Shown here piece by piece: positions 1 to 8,245 of a stretch of DNA of 64,000 nucleotides. The DNA comes from Brevibacterium antiquum (lineage in GTDB: Bacteria; Actinomycetota; Actinomycetes; Actinomycetales; Brevibacteriaceae). Both the position numbers and the translations under genes were made by a program. Within the stretch, counting starts at the first letter, position 1. Each line of letters begins with the position of its first letter. Location of the stretch: NCBI RefSeq assembly GCF_016107655.1, contig NZ_JABASX010000006.1, positions 124,001 through 188,000 on the forward strand, read 5' to 3'. Under the pieces are notes generated by a model. That model saw only the letters and a program-made list of their open reading frames with translations. It did not search any database and had not been told where the DNA came from.

Positions 1-923
1 CGGAGGTCGGTGAGTTCTGTACGAGCTTCGACATGGCCGGGCTCTCCCTCACCCTCCTGTGGCTCGACGATGAACTCGAACTGCTGTGGGCCGCTCCCTG
101 CTCATCGGCCGCGTTCACCCGCGGGGAACTCGGGACCCCGCATCTGCCGACATGCCTCGCCGGACAGGACTTCCCGCAGGAACAGGTGAACACCGCAGCA
201 CTGGCTCCCGCCTCGGCAGCTTCACAGCAGCTGGGCAGAGAAGCCTCCGCCGCCATCACGCGAATCGCCGCAGTCCTCGATGACGCTGCTGGTGAACTCG
301 GTCGCCTGGACAGCGTTGCCGGAGACGGCGACCACGGAATCGGGATGCAGCGCGGATCGAAGGCAGCAGCACGCGCCGCAGCTGACGCAACCGCCGCCGG
401 CCACGGTGCCGAGGCGGTATTGTCCGCGGCCGGTGAAGCCTGGGCCGACGTCGGAGGAGGCACCTCCGGAGCGATTTGGGGACGGATCATCGGCACACTT
501 GCGGCAGGGTTCGCCGGCGACTCCCGCCCAACTCCCTCTTCGATGACTGCTGCCATCGATGCCGCAGTCGATGAAGTTCGCTCGTTCGGTGGAGTCGAGG
601 TCGGCGAGAAGACACTTCTCGATGCACTCGTCCCCTTCGCCACCGAGTTCTCCCGTGCCGTCAGCTCCCCGGGCGACGACTCCACGCCGTTGGTTCTCGC
701 CCGGGCGACCACGTGTGCCGCGCACGCAGCGACTCAGGCGGCCCAGTCCACTGCAGACCTCGTCGCGATGCGCGGCCGGGCCCGCTCCCACGGAGATCGA
801 AGTGTGGGCACACCGGATCCGGGCGCGATCTCCCTGGCGATGATCGCCTCGGCGATTGCCGAACAGTTCGCCTCCGACACATCCATACCTGTACCTACCG
901 AGCGAAAGGCAGCGCGATCATGA
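1..923 (+). CDS. lerK: Dihydroxyacetone kinase family (DhaK-DhaL fusion), probable L-erythrulose kinase, 5' end missing
   Basis: The reading frame is open from the window edge, and an ATG at position 33 is internal. The first ~40 residues (EVGEFCTSFDMAGLSLTLLW) match the C-terminal part of a DhaK domain. They are followed by a linker and a full DhaL domain carrying the ATP/Mg loop AGDGDHGIGM. DhaK binds the ketose covalently and DhaL supplies the ATP site, so the intact protein would be a single-chain ATP-dependent ketose kinase. The stop overlaps the next start (ATGA). The following RpiB-like and TIM-like genes are the pair used after L-erythrulose phosphorylation in mycobacterial erythritol catabolism, which favours L-erythrulose over dihydroxyacetone. 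The substrate is inferred from context only. Confidence 0.8.
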   Translation, partial: EVGEFCTSFDMAGLSLTLLWLDDELELLWAAPCSSAAFTRGELGTPHLPTCLAGQDFPQEQVNTAALAPASAASQQLGREASAAITRIAAVLDDAAGELGRLDSVAGDGDHGIGMQRGSKAAARAAADATAAGHGAEAVLSAAGEAWADVGGGTSGAIWGRIIGTLAAGFAGDSRPTPSSMTAAIDAAVDEVRSFGGVEVGEKTLLDALVPFATEFSRAVSSPGDDSTPLVLARATTCAAHAATQAAQSTADLVAMRGRARSHGDRSVGTPDPGAISLAMIASAIAEQFASDTSIPVPTERKAARS

Positions 924-1375
924 CCCTGCGAGTGGTCGTCGGATCCGACGACGCGGGATTCGACTACAAAGAGATCATCAAGTCCGACCTCGGAGATGAC
1001 GCACGCATCACCTCGGTGGTCGACGTCGGAGTCGACTCCGAGTCGCACACCTTCTACCCCTCCATCGCGACCACCGCGGCCGAAATGGTGGCCCGAGGCG
1101 ACGCCGATCGCGCGATACTCATCTGCGGCACCGGGCTCGGTGTCGCGATCGCGGCGAACAAGGTCAAGGGCATCCGAGCCGCCACAGCACACGACCCGTT
1201 CAGCGTCGAACGCTCGGTCCTGTCCAACGACGCCCAGATCCTCTGCATGGGCCAACGCGTCATCGGACTCGAACTCGCCCGTCGCCTGGCCCGGGAATGG
1301 ATCGGCTACACCTTCGATCCGACGAGCGCCTCAAATGACAAAGTGGCACAGATCAGCGCCTACGAGTCCCGCTGA
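920..1375 (+). CDS. derI: RpiB/LacAB-family sugar-phosphate isomerase, probable D-erythrulose-4-phosphate isomerase
   Basis: The 151-residue protein has the RpiB fold signature: an N-terminal VVVGSDDAGF strand and loop, the CGTGLGVAIAANKVKGIRAA stretch with the catalytic-cysteine position, and the HDPFSVERSVLSNDAQ segment. RpiB proteins interconvert ketose and aldose phosphates. In this operon the likely step is D-erythrulose 4-phosphate to D-erythrose 4-phosphate, which enters the pentose phosphate pathway. The ATG overlaps the kinase stop. A longer in-frame extension upstream lies inside the kinase gene and is not needed. It could also be a plain ribose-5-phosphate isomerase B, but the company it keeps argues for the tetrose role. 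Confidence 0.8.
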   Translation: MTLRVVVGSDDAGFDYKEIIKSDLGDDARITSVVDVGVDSESHTFYPSIATTAAEMVARGDADRAILICGTGLGVAIAANKVKGIRAATAHDPFSVERSVLSNDAQILCMGQRVIGLELARRLAREWIGYTFDPTSASNDKVAQISAYESR

Positions 1376-1378
1376 TCC

Positions 1379-2200
1379 ATGACTGACACTTCCTCGCTCG
1401 CACGCTCTTCGCCACCGTCACCCGCTCTCCCGGACCGGCTCATCGGAATCAGTCTGAAGATGTACATGTCCCACGCGCAGACAGTGGACTGGGCCTACAG
1501 GGCCACCGAACTCACGCACGCCCACCCGGCAGTCACCTCCGGGGAGGCAGGGCTGGTCCTCCTCCCCCAGTTTCCGTCGATCCCCGCTTGTCTCGACGTA
1601 CCCGGCCCGCTGCAGATCGGGGCCCAGAACCTGTCCGCCGAGGATCCCGGTGCTTGGACAGGGGAGGTCTCCGGGGCCGTGCTTGCCGAACTCGGCTGCC
1701 GCTACGTCGAAGTGGGCCATGCCGAACGTCGTCGACACTTCCATGAGACCGATGACATCGTCCGCGCGAAGATCGCCGCCGCTCTGCGACTCGGGCTAGT
1801 CCCCATCCTGTGTGTGGGAGAGGAATCCAGCGGTACACCGGAATCTGCCGCCGCCGAGGTGGTCGCTCAGATCCGCTCGGCCCTGCCCACAACGGCCGGT
1901 GACCAGCCACCCGAGAGCGGCGTCGTCATCGCCTATGAACCTATGTGGGCGATCGGTGCGCAGCGGCCCGCCGCCCCGGATCACATCCTCGCCGTCTGCG
2001 AAGCGGTGCGTGCCCGCACTCGCATCCACTTTCCCAGTCTCGACTTCCGCCTCATCTACGGCGGAAGCGCGGGACCTGGTCTCCTCACCCGCCTCGGCCC
2101 CAGCGTCGACGGACTCTTCCTCGGCCGCTTCGCCCACGATCCCGAATCAGTGCCGAGAATCCTCGATGAACTCGCCGATGTCATTATGCTGAAATCATGA
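1379..2200 (+). CDS. lerI: Triosephosphate-isomerase-family protein, probable L-erythrulose-1-phosphate isomerase
   Basis: The 273-residue TIM-family protein shows the expected motifs in order: GISLKMY at the catalytic lysine, YVEVGHAERR at the catalytic histidine, AYEPMWAIG with the catalytic glutamate, and IYGGSAGP at the phosphate-binding loop. The departures from housekeeping TIM (GHAERR for GHSERR, GISLKMY for GNWKMN) are typical of the EryH/LerI group that acts on tetrulose phosphates. It starts three bases after the RpiB-like stop and its own stop overlaps the regulator start. It would convert L-erythrulose 1-phosphate to D-erythrulose 4-phosphate, linking the kinase to the RpiB-like enzyme. 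Confidence 0.8.
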   Translation: MTDTSSLARSSPPSPALPDRLIGISLKMYMSHAQTVDWAYRATELTHAHPAVTSGEAGLVLLPQFPSIPACLDVPGPLQIGAQNLSAEDPGAWTGEVSGAVLAELGCRYVEVGHAERRRHFHETDDIVRAKIAAALRLGLVPILCVGEESSGTPESAAAEVVAQIRSALPTTAGDQPPESGVVIAYEPMWAIGAQRPAAPDHILAVCEAVRARTRIHFPSLDFRLIYGGSAGPGLLTRLGPSVDGLFLGRFAHDPESVPRILDELADVIMLKS

Positions 2201-2970
2201 ATGCACAGCCTCCGATCCCCCGCGCAGACATCGAACGTCGCGGACTCCGCGACCTCGTCTACGAACACATCCTCGAAATCCTTCTCACCGGAGAGATCTC
2301 CCCGGGCGAAAGAGTGTCCATCGACGGATTGGCCCGACGGCTCAATGTCTCGCCGACCCCCGTGCGGGAAGCACTCGTCGACCTCGAACGCACCGGTCTC
2401 GTCGTCCGCGAGGCCCTGCGCGGCTACCGCGTCTCACCACCGCTGGAACGCGGACAGCTGCAAGAGCTCTTCATCGCCCGGGAAACGGTGGAAACCGCGG
2501 CGACACGACTGGCCACACCGGCCGATGACAAGCTGCTCAGCGCGTTGGCAGCCGCCCACGCCGAGCATGAGAAGGCCGGTGACCGAGTGCGAGAGACGGC
2601 AGAACAGGGCGACGAAGCCACCGAAAGACCCGAAGAGGCGCGCCGGGTCCGGGTGAGCGCAGCACAGGAGTACTTCGCCCGCGACCGGGACTTCCACGAC
2701 AGGATCCTCGAGCACTGCGGCAACCGCTACCTCGTCACGATGTCACAGGACCTGGGAGCACAGGTTCACCGCCTGCGACAGGCACTACCCCACGGCATCA
2801 CCGACGTCAACGAAGCTCTGGCCGAACATCGCGCCATCATCGAGGCCTTCGCCTCACCGGACCCGACTGCACCGGAGGCGGCCATGCGCCACCACATCAG
2901 GATGGTCGCTCACCGCGCACTCGTCGAAGACCCTCAAACTCCCACCCAAGAGAACCACGAGGACCCATGA
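2197..2970 (+). CDS. GntR/FadR-family transcriptional regulator
   Basis: The 257-residue protein has an N-terminal winged helix (LNVSPTPVREALVDLERTGLV, about residues 45-75) and a C-terminal all-helical FCD-type ligand domain ending with the HHIRMVAHRAL metal-region histidines. A charged insert (about residues 130-155, rich in Glu/Arg) separates two helices of the ligand domain. It lies inside the tetrose operon with overlapping start and stop codons, so it probably represses the operon in response to a tetrulose or tetrulose phosphate. The operon promoter is upstream of the window, so no operator can be checked here. Confidence 0.85.
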   Translation: MNAQPPIPRADIERRGLRDLVYEHILEILLTGEISPGERVSIDGLARRLNVSPTPVREALVDLERTGLVVREALRGYRVSPPLERGQLQELFIARETVETAATRLATPADDKLLSALAAAHAEHEKAGDRVRETAEQGDEATERPEEARRVRVSAAQEYFARDRDFHDRILEHCGNRYLVTMSQDLGAQVHRLRQALPHGITDVNEALAEHRAIIEAFASPDPTAPEAAMRHHIRMVAHRALVEDPQTPTQENHEDP

Positions 2971-3911
2971 GCCCCACCCATCACACCATCGCCTGCTGCA
3001 TGCACGGCTTCTCCCCCACCGATTCCAACGGCCTGCCGCTCCAGGAAGCTGCCCCGCAGACGTGGGCCGGAATCTTCTCCACGCTGACGGGTCTCGGGTT
3101 CAGCGCCCTCGAGATCGCCGACAGCCATATCCGCCCCGCCGATCTCTCAACTGAACGCCGTGCCCTCCTCAAAGATCTTGCCGCCTCGGCGGGAGTCGAG
3201 CTCACCTCCATCCATGTCCAACGCCAGTCGATCATCGACCCCCACCGTGGGGAAGCCAACCTCGACTACGCGCACCGAATGATCGATGCGGCCGCCGAAC
3301 TCGGCTGCCAGGTCTTCTCCACCGGGCTCCATCAGCCCTTCTCCCAGGCCCAACGCGAGGCCCTGTGGTTCTGGACGGCGAAGGGCTGGACCGACCCCGC
3401 CGACCCCGAGATCCGCGCCCTGGCCGTCCGACGCCTGCGGGAGTTGGGCCGGCACGCCGCCGAGGTGGGCCTGCCCATGTCCTTGGAGATGTACGAGGAC
3501 ACGTACCTGGGCACCGCCGAATCCGCTGTCCGTCTCATCGAGGAGATCGGACTCGACAACGTCGGCCTCAATCCCGACATCGGCAACCTCATCCGCCTGC
3601 ACCGCCCCATCGACGACTGGCGGGAGATGCACGAACTCACACTGCCCTACGCGAACTACTGGCACATGAAGAACTACCAGCGCGACGAGGCCGCCGACGG
3701 CTCCTGGTTCACGTCCCACCCGACGACGATGCGCAACGGCCTCATCAACTACCGCGCAATGGTCACCCGCGCCGTGGAGCTCGGCTTCAACGGCCCCTTC
3801 CTCATGGAGCAGTACGGGGGCGACAGCCTCGGCGTCTGCGCGGAGAACAGAACCTACTTCGAAGGGCTCCTCACCACCGCCCAATCAACGAAAGGCACGA
3901 CCGGCCCATGA
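2967..3911 (+). CDS. Sugar phosphate isomerase/epimerase (AP endonuclease 2 / xylose-isomerase-like TIM barrel)
   Basis: The 314-residue protein has the hallmarks of this superfamily: GFSALEIADSHIRP near the N terminus, SMEMY-type metal-binding glutamate (PMSLEMYEDTYLG), LNPDIGNL, and a C-terminal FLMEQYGG glutamate. Such proteins bind a divalent metal and isomerise or epimerise small sugars or sugar acids. EryC of the Brucella erythritol pathway belongs to the same broad fold, so a role in tetrulose interconversion is plausible here, but this protein cannot be assigned to EryC by eye. It is translationally coupled to both neighbours through overlapping start and stop codons. Confidence 0.75.
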   Translation: MSPTHHTIACCMHGFSPTDSNGLPLQEAAPQTWAGIFSTLTGLGFSALEIADSHIRPADLSTERRALLKDLAASAGVELTSIHVQRQSIIDPHRGEANLDYAHRMIDAAAELGCQVFSTGLHQPFSQAQREALWFWTAKGWTDPADPEIRALAVRRLRELGRHAAEVGLPMSLEMYEDTYLGTAESAVRLIEEIGLDNVGLNPDIGNLIRLHRPIDDWREMHELTLPYANYWHMKNYQRDEAADGSWFTSHPTTMRNGLINYRAMVTRAVELGFNGPFLMEQYGGDSLGVCAENRTYFEGLLTTAQSTKGTTGP

Positions 3912-4717
3912 CACCCTCGTCTCCTGACTCCCAATCATCGATCTCCCTGGGACCGGCCTTCCCTGCCGAACGCACCGCGGTCCTCACCGGTGTCGGCAGC
4001 GCGAACGGAATCGGCCGCCACACCGCGCACCGCCTGGCACGCTCCGGCTGGAACCTCGGACTCATTGCCCGCCGCACCGACGAAGCCCAGGAACTCGCCG
4101 CAGAGATCACCCAAGAATACGGAGTGGCCGCCCTCGGCATGGGCGTTGACGTGACTCGATCAGCAGAGATCGCAGAGGCGGCGGCCGCCTTCGAAGCGGG
4201 CCTGCCCCAGATCGTTGCGCTGGCGAACTTCGCCGGCGTCTCCTCCTCGACGACCTACTTCGAGATCACCGACGAGGAGTGGGCTCGGGTGATGACGAAC
4301 AACCTCACCTCGACGCACCTCGTCACTCAGGCCTTCGGACGCATCATGGCGAACAACGGCTTGGGCCGCATCATCGGCCTGTCCTCGGTCACAGCGCAGA
4401 AGGGCGGTGGAACATTTTCCAAAACCGCCTACGCCGCAGCCAAGGCCGGGATCGTCGGCCTCATGCGCGGTGTCGCCCTGGAACTCGGCCCCTACGGGAT
4501 CACCGCGAACTCGGTGTCCCCTGGCCCCGTCGACACCGATATCATGGGCGGCCCGCTCGATGACGAACGCCGCGAGACGATGGGGGCCGCGACCGCCCTG
4601 GGACGAATCTCTGTGCCCGAAGATGTCTCTGCCACCGTGGAATTCCTCATCAGCGAGGGCGCCGGACACATCACGGGCCAAACCCTGAGCATCAATGGCG
4701 GGCTCTACTTCCACTGA
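3908..4717 (+). CDS. Short-chain dehydrogenase/reductase
   Basis: The 269-residue classical SDR has the nucleotide motif TGVGSANGIGRHTA (about residues 28-41), NFAG in place of NNAG, the catalytic Ser in LSSVTAQKG, and YAAAK as the YxxxK pair. It ends with the GQTLSINGG closing motif. The ATG overlaps the upstream stop. An open frame that continues far upstream in this phase is an artefact lying antiparallel in phase to the isomerase gene. In this operon it probably oxidises a polyol or a ketose, for example erythritol or threitol to erythrulose. This is an inference from position, since the sequence does not define the substrate. Confidence 0.85.
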   Translation: MTPSSPDSQSSISLGPAFPAERTAVLTGVGSANGIGRHTAHRLARSGWNLGLIARRTDEAQELAAEITQEYGVAALGMGVDVTRSAEIAEAAAAFEAGLPQIVALANFAGVSSSTTYFEITDEEWARVMTNNLTSTHLVTQAFGRIMANNGLGRIIGLSSVTAQKGGGTFSKTAYAAAKAGIVGLMRGVALELGPYGITANSVSPGPVDTDIMGGPLDDERRETMGAATALGRISVPEDVSATVEFLISEGAGHITGQTLSINGGLYFH

Positions 4718-4756
4718 TTTCCCACGCTCACATCAATCCGATCCAATGGAGGATCC

Positions 4757-5647
4757 ATGACCGTCAGCACAGATCACATCACGTTCGTCGGCATCGGGGC
4801 CATCGGCCTGCCCATGGCCCTGCGACTGCACCAGGCAGGATTCCATGTCACGGGCGTCGACCCGTTCCCGGGGCCCCGGGAACGTGCCACAGCGGAGGGA
4901 CTGCCGACCGAGGAACGACCGCTGTCTGCAGACTCCGCAGGCACGGCCATCGTCATGGTGGCTGACGGCAATCAGCTCAAGCAGGCACTCGATGGCGACG
5001 AGCAGACCGGGTCTCCCGGATTGCTCTCACTCATGTCGCCGGAATCGGTGCTCATCATCATGAGCACCGTGGGCCCCGACGCGGTGCGAGCTGCGGCAGA
5101 GCGCGCCGAAGAGCGTGGCATCGGCGTCCTCGACGTTCCCGTCACCGGGGGCATCGCCGGTGTTCTGGCGGGGACCCTGCGGATGCTCGCCTCAGGTCCA
5201 CAGGAGGTGCTCGAGTCGCGCCGGACGGTTCTCGAATCCCTCGGAACGATCATCGACTGCGGCGAGAGAATCGGAGACGGGCAGTCGTTCAAAACGGTGA
5301 ATCAGCTGCTGTGTTCAGTCCACGTTGTGGCCGCTGCCGAGGCACTGTCGCTGGCCGAGCGGCTGGGACTTGACCAGGCAAAGGCCCTCGAGGCCATGAC
5401 TGCCGGTGCCGCGAACTCGTGGATGCTCGGTGATCGCGGCCCCCGGATGCTCCAAGGTGTTGACGTCGAGGTGGCCAGCGCCGTCGGCATCCTCGTCAAG
5501 GACACTGCCATCGTCGCCGAGGTGGCCGAAGGCCTCGACATCGAGCTGGCGCTGCTCCCCGTGGCCGCCCGGAAATTCGGCGAGGCAGCAGAACTGGGTC
5601 ACCTCCGCCGCGACGACTCGCAGGTGATGCGGACCTACGAGGTGTAA
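4757..5647 (+). CDS. NAD(P)-dependent oxidoreductase of the 3-hydroxyisobutyrate dehydrogenase family
   Basis: The 296-residue protein has an N-terminal Rossmann motif (FVGIGAIGLPMALRLHQAGF), the substrate-binding segment DVPVTGGIAGVLAGTLRML (about residues 127-145), and the catalytic-lysine region FKTVNQLL. These are the standard features of beta-hydroxyacid dehydrogenases, a family that includes L-threonate dehydrogenases. A GGAGG-type ribosome site (ATGGAGGATCC) precedes the ATG after a 39-base gap from the SDR. It is the last gene of the tetrose operon, so a four-carbon hydroxyacid such as threonate or erythronate is a reasonable but unproven substrate. Confidence 0.8.
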   Translation: MTVSTDHITFVGIGAIGLPMALRLHQAGFHVTGVDPFPGPRERATAEGLPTEERPLSADSAGTAIVMVADGNQLKQALDGDEQTGSPGLLSLMSPESVLIIMSTVGPDAVRAAAERAEERGIGVLDVPVTGGIAGVLAGTLRMLASGPQEVLESRRTVLESLGTIIDCGERIGDGQSFKTVNQLLCSVHVVAAAEALSLAERLGLDQAKALEAMTAGAANSWMLGDRGPRMLQGVDVEVASAVGILVKDTAIVAEVAEGLDIELALLPVAARKFGEAAELGHLRRDDSQVMRTYEV

Positions 5648-5913
5648 GGGCCGCCCACCGCCGCAGCAGTGCGCCCACACGGTCGCTCGGGCCTTCCCTG
5701 CTGAAGTCTCGACATGCGTTCAGACGGGCCCGACAGTCGGCTTCCAAGAGGCCGGCTCGATCGGCCGAGCCGCCGCCAAACGCAGCACTTCAGCCAAGCT
5801 GGCCGCAGGATGGAAAGGCGACGACGCCTTCCTCAACGACGCCTCAGCCGACGCACTCAGACAACCAGTTGACGAACGAGATGTGGATGTAAATGGCACC
5901 CCTCCCACCGTAA
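5648..5913 (+). other. Intergenic stretch at the left edge of the accessory island
   Basis: No gene with a start site is supported here. The frame from about 5697 to 5897 is open and has coding-like composition (for example TVGFQEAGSIGRAAAKRST), but I cannot relate it to a known protein. It may be the tail of a lost gene. Confidence 0.4.
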
Positions 5914-6558
5914 GTGGCTATAAGGAATTCCCTGCACGCGCGCACGAGGCAGGAACTCCACCAGGAGCCGCTGCGGCCCTCACCCTCAGAGGCGGCCGAT
6001 GGCCGCCCGAGCACCGCCCCAGCACATCGAACGTTGCCAGCGTGGCCATGTCACGTAACGCCAACCAGCAAAGACGAGCGCGGTCTTGCCGGTCGTGAGT
6101 GGGCGCGTCGAGTTCCAGCCCTGAGAAAGCTCTCAGACAAGCATCTGAGGTTCTTGGCCAAGGACTTTTTCGCCGCAGGCTGGACGATCCGGGATCTCAT
6201 CACCGCCCTCGACTCATTCCCGGACGGTTGAGCACATGGGCAGCTCATGGCCGGCCAGTGGGTGCCCTACTCGGGAGCTGATGGAATCCCCGCAGCTCGC
6301 CTCGGACACTGGGTGAACTGGCGACTCAACACCTGGCGAGATAATGGCGCTGTCGTCGAGTCCCCCACCCAGACACGTATCCGCCGGGCAGTCGCAGCCA
6401 AGAAGCAGCGGCAGGCCCAACAGCGGGCACGAGACGAAGAACGACAGCGAAACCGATCCGAGATGGCTACACCAGAGGGTCAAGCCGCTAAGCAGGCATG
6501 CCTCGCTCAATTCCGTGCCCACAGCGAGCCAAATCGCAGGCGATATAAGGCGTTTTAG
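5914..6558 (+). pseudogene. Broken replication/HTH-type protein gene interrupted by an in-frame TGA
   Basis: One frame reads coherently on both sides of a TGA at 6229-6231. Upstream it gives LSDKHLRFLAKDFFAAGWTI and a helix ending in LDSFPDG. Downstream it gives ARLGHWVNWRLNTWRDNG followed by a long Arg/Gln/Lys-rich helix (KKQRQAQQRARDEERQRNRS). The aromatic 'AAGW..RDL..ALD' and 'W...RL..WRD' pattern resembles the C-terminal region of actinobacterial plasmid-type replication or helix-turn-helix proteins. That is recognition from memory, not a search. No good start codon with a ribosome site is visible, so the 5' part also seems lost. It is best read as a relic of a mobile element next to the core operon. 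Confidence 0.45.
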
Positions 6559-6634
6559 CTTATGAATTAGGTCAGTTGCCCTATTTGTGATGCTCGAGCT
6601 GAAGACTCGGATGCGATACTCTAACGCAAGTTAG

Positions 6635-6664
6635 TTCTGTGGAGATTCTAAATTCTGTGAGAGG
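6635..6664 (+). promoter_or_regulatory. Upstream region of the sce7726-like gene with a repeated heptamer
   Basis: TTCTGTG occurs at 6635-6641 and 6653-6659 (period 18), the second copy running into a GAGAGG ribosome site five bases before the GTG at 6670. The repeat could be a binding site or could be coincidence. An in-frame TGA at 6658-6660 makes the GTG the earliest possible start. Confidence 0.3.
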
Positions 6665-6669
6665 CGCTC

Positions 6670-7275
6670 GTGCTAAACGATCTCGTGATCCGTACCGCTT
6701 TGGATGCAAGGCTCAACCGTCGCTTCGAGCACGACGCGGACACAATTATCCGGCACGAGCTTGGCGTAGAAAGTGGCGGTAGTCGAGTCGATGTGGCCGT
6801 TCTCAATGGACATCTGACAGGCTGGGAAATCAAGAGTGACGTGGACACACTGGTTCGGCTACCGAATCAAGCTACGAGTTTTAGCCGGGTCATGGACTAC
6901 ATGACAATCGTGACCACGGGTAAATATTTGGACCGCGCTGCGATTCTTCTACCTGCTTGGTGGGGCCTCATGGAAGCCGTGCCGAGTCCCCACGGTGTGC
7001 GGCTCGTCAGCCGCAGATCTCCACATATTAATCGCTCGACTGATTCATTCTGTCTGGCCCAATTGCTCTGGCGCGAAGAGGCTATGGAAGAACTGCGAAC
7101 GAGAGGTAACGCTCGGGGACTGAGCTCGTCGTCTCGCTACTTCGTCTGGGAGCGTCTTGCTCAGAGTATCCCCAAGAAGCAGCTCAGGTCTGTGGTCCTT
7201 AATCGCCTCAAGCAGCGCCGCCAGTGGTCAGGCGGTCAACTACCAGCTCAAAGTGATGATTCATCCCGTAAGTGA
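6670..7275 (+). CDS. sce7726-like family protein with a PD-(D/E)XK nuclease-like core
   Basis: The 201-residue protein begins at GTG 6670. Residues 30-57 form a PD-(D/E)XK signature: Glu30 in RHEL, Asp41 in SRVDVAVL, then GWEIKSD giving Glu53-x-Lys55. This nuclease core is common in restriction and phage-defence proteins. The size, the motif and the convergent Beta-family neighbour match my memory of the sce7726/sce7725 protein pair named from Sorangium cellulosum, for which no function is established to my knowledge. The last 68 bases overlap the 3' end of the opposing gene, an unusual tail-to-tail overlap. Base composition is less G+C-rich than in the flanking operons, which suggests recent acquisition. 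Cleavage activity is a prediction only. Confidence 0.75.
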   Translation: MLNDLVIRTALDARLNRRFEHDADTIIRHELGVESGGSRVDVAVLNGHLTGWEIKSDVDTLVRLPNQATSFSRVMDYMTIVTTGKYLDRAAILLPAWWGLMEAVPSPHGVRLVSRRSPHINRSTDSFCLAQLLWREEAMEELRTRGNARGLSSSSRYFVWERLAQSIPKKQLRSVVLNRLKQRRQWSGGQLPAQSDDSSRK

Positions 7276-8245
7276 TCCAGTCGGTCCCAGTTCCCGCCCC
7301 TTTAGGCCCAGGCTGAAGTCTTGACTTCGTATCAATAACATTGTCAGCCCATGAGAATGTAGCGCCCTTGAATGAACTGTGTCCTACGATGCCCGCACAC
7401 GCGGAGAAGAACGAACTATTTGGGTACTTCGTGAGTCGGGCCTCTCGCCAAACGATCCACTCCTTATCCGCGGTATAACGCAGATTTGGCAAAGGCCTAC
7501 CAAACCCTGCTGTCGGGAGAGACGGATGCCTGATTCCATAGTCGCCATAATGCAGATCGGGCACTGGGCTCGTCTTCTTTGCATGGTTCCAAAGATGTGC
7601 GTCATTTCTGGGAATTGGGAAAGGCACACCCTTGGGAACCGAGGTGATTTGCGATGGGAATGCACCAGAGGCCAACGTGACCGAAGCCCATGGGCCATTG
7701 GCGTCCGCCCATCGCAAGTACGCATCGGCCATTTTCACCTGTGAAGCCAGTTCGGCTCCATGGATGCTTTCGAAATCGATCAGCAAGTGCACCGTCGTTG
7801 TCGCGATTCCAAATAGGCTGCACCAACCAGCTAACGTGGTGTCCTCTTCTTCCGGGTGGGGCTCACCATCTGTGCCGCCGATTCGCAGAACGATGCCGTC
7901 AAGGGCCACGGCTAGTCCGTCGCGAACCAGAGCTTCGTCATCCTCGAGATGCACTACAGGCCGAAAAGCAAGAACGGTGCTTGAGAGTGCGCTTTTCAGC
8001 CACGAATATGCCTTCTTCTCGTCATCTGTCACCGAGGAGGAACCTAGCTGGACCGCATCTATCGCTATCAGGTCCCCGGGCACAATGGCGTCAGCGAGAT
8101 AGCTGTTGAACTTCTTTAGATCCGCTTCCGGGCCGTTCTCGGCGACGACTTCGAATAGCGGCACCATATTCTCGCGGCGTGCGCCACTTACTTTGCCCCA
8201 TGCGTCGAACTCGCCCTTCTTACCTTTCAGAATAGGCTGATACAT
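7208..8245 (-). CDS. Beta-family (T4 Beta-like, sce7725-like) protein
   Basis: The 345-residue protein opens with MYQPILKGKKGEFDAWGKV and contains PLFEVV, DLIAIDAVQLG and a C-terminal SSFFSACAGIVGHSSFKGAT segment. This arrangement is characteristic of the Beta-protein family of T4-like phages and its bacterial relatives (PF14350 from memory). The start is secure: an AGGAGG sequence lies about six bases upstream of the ATG. It converges on and overlaps the sce7726-like gene. In other bacteria, proteins of this type occur beside sce7726 proteins, so the two probably work together. Whether that is phage defence, a toxin-antitoxin pair or something else cannot be read from the sequence. Confidence 0.8.
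   Translation of the reverse strand: MYQPILKGKKGEFDAWGKVSGARRENMVPLFEVVAENGPEADLKKFNSYLADAIVPGDLIAIDAVQLGSSSVTDDEKKAYSWLKSALSSTVLAFRPVVHLEDDEALVRDGLAVALDGIVLRIGGTDGEPHPEEEDTTLAGWCSLFGIATTTVHLLIDFESIHGAELASQVKMADAYLRWADANGPWASVTLASGAFPSQITSVPKGVPFPIPRNDAHLWNHAKKTSPVPDLHYGDYGIRHPSLPTAGFGRPLPNLRYTADKEWIVWREARLTKYPNSSFFSACAGIVGHSSFKGATFSWADNVIDTKSRLQPGPKGAGTGTDWITYGMNHHFELVVDRLTTGGAA

Noticed and set aside
1645..1665. A third copy of the CTTGGACAGG element
   Set aside because: It is inside the LerI-like coding sequence, lacks the neighbouring palindromic box and matches only ten bases.
3365..3907. A long N-terminal extension of the SDR gene
   Set aside because: It lies wholly within the sugar-phosphate-isomerase gene in another phase. 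The ATG at 3908 gives the standard SDR N terminus.
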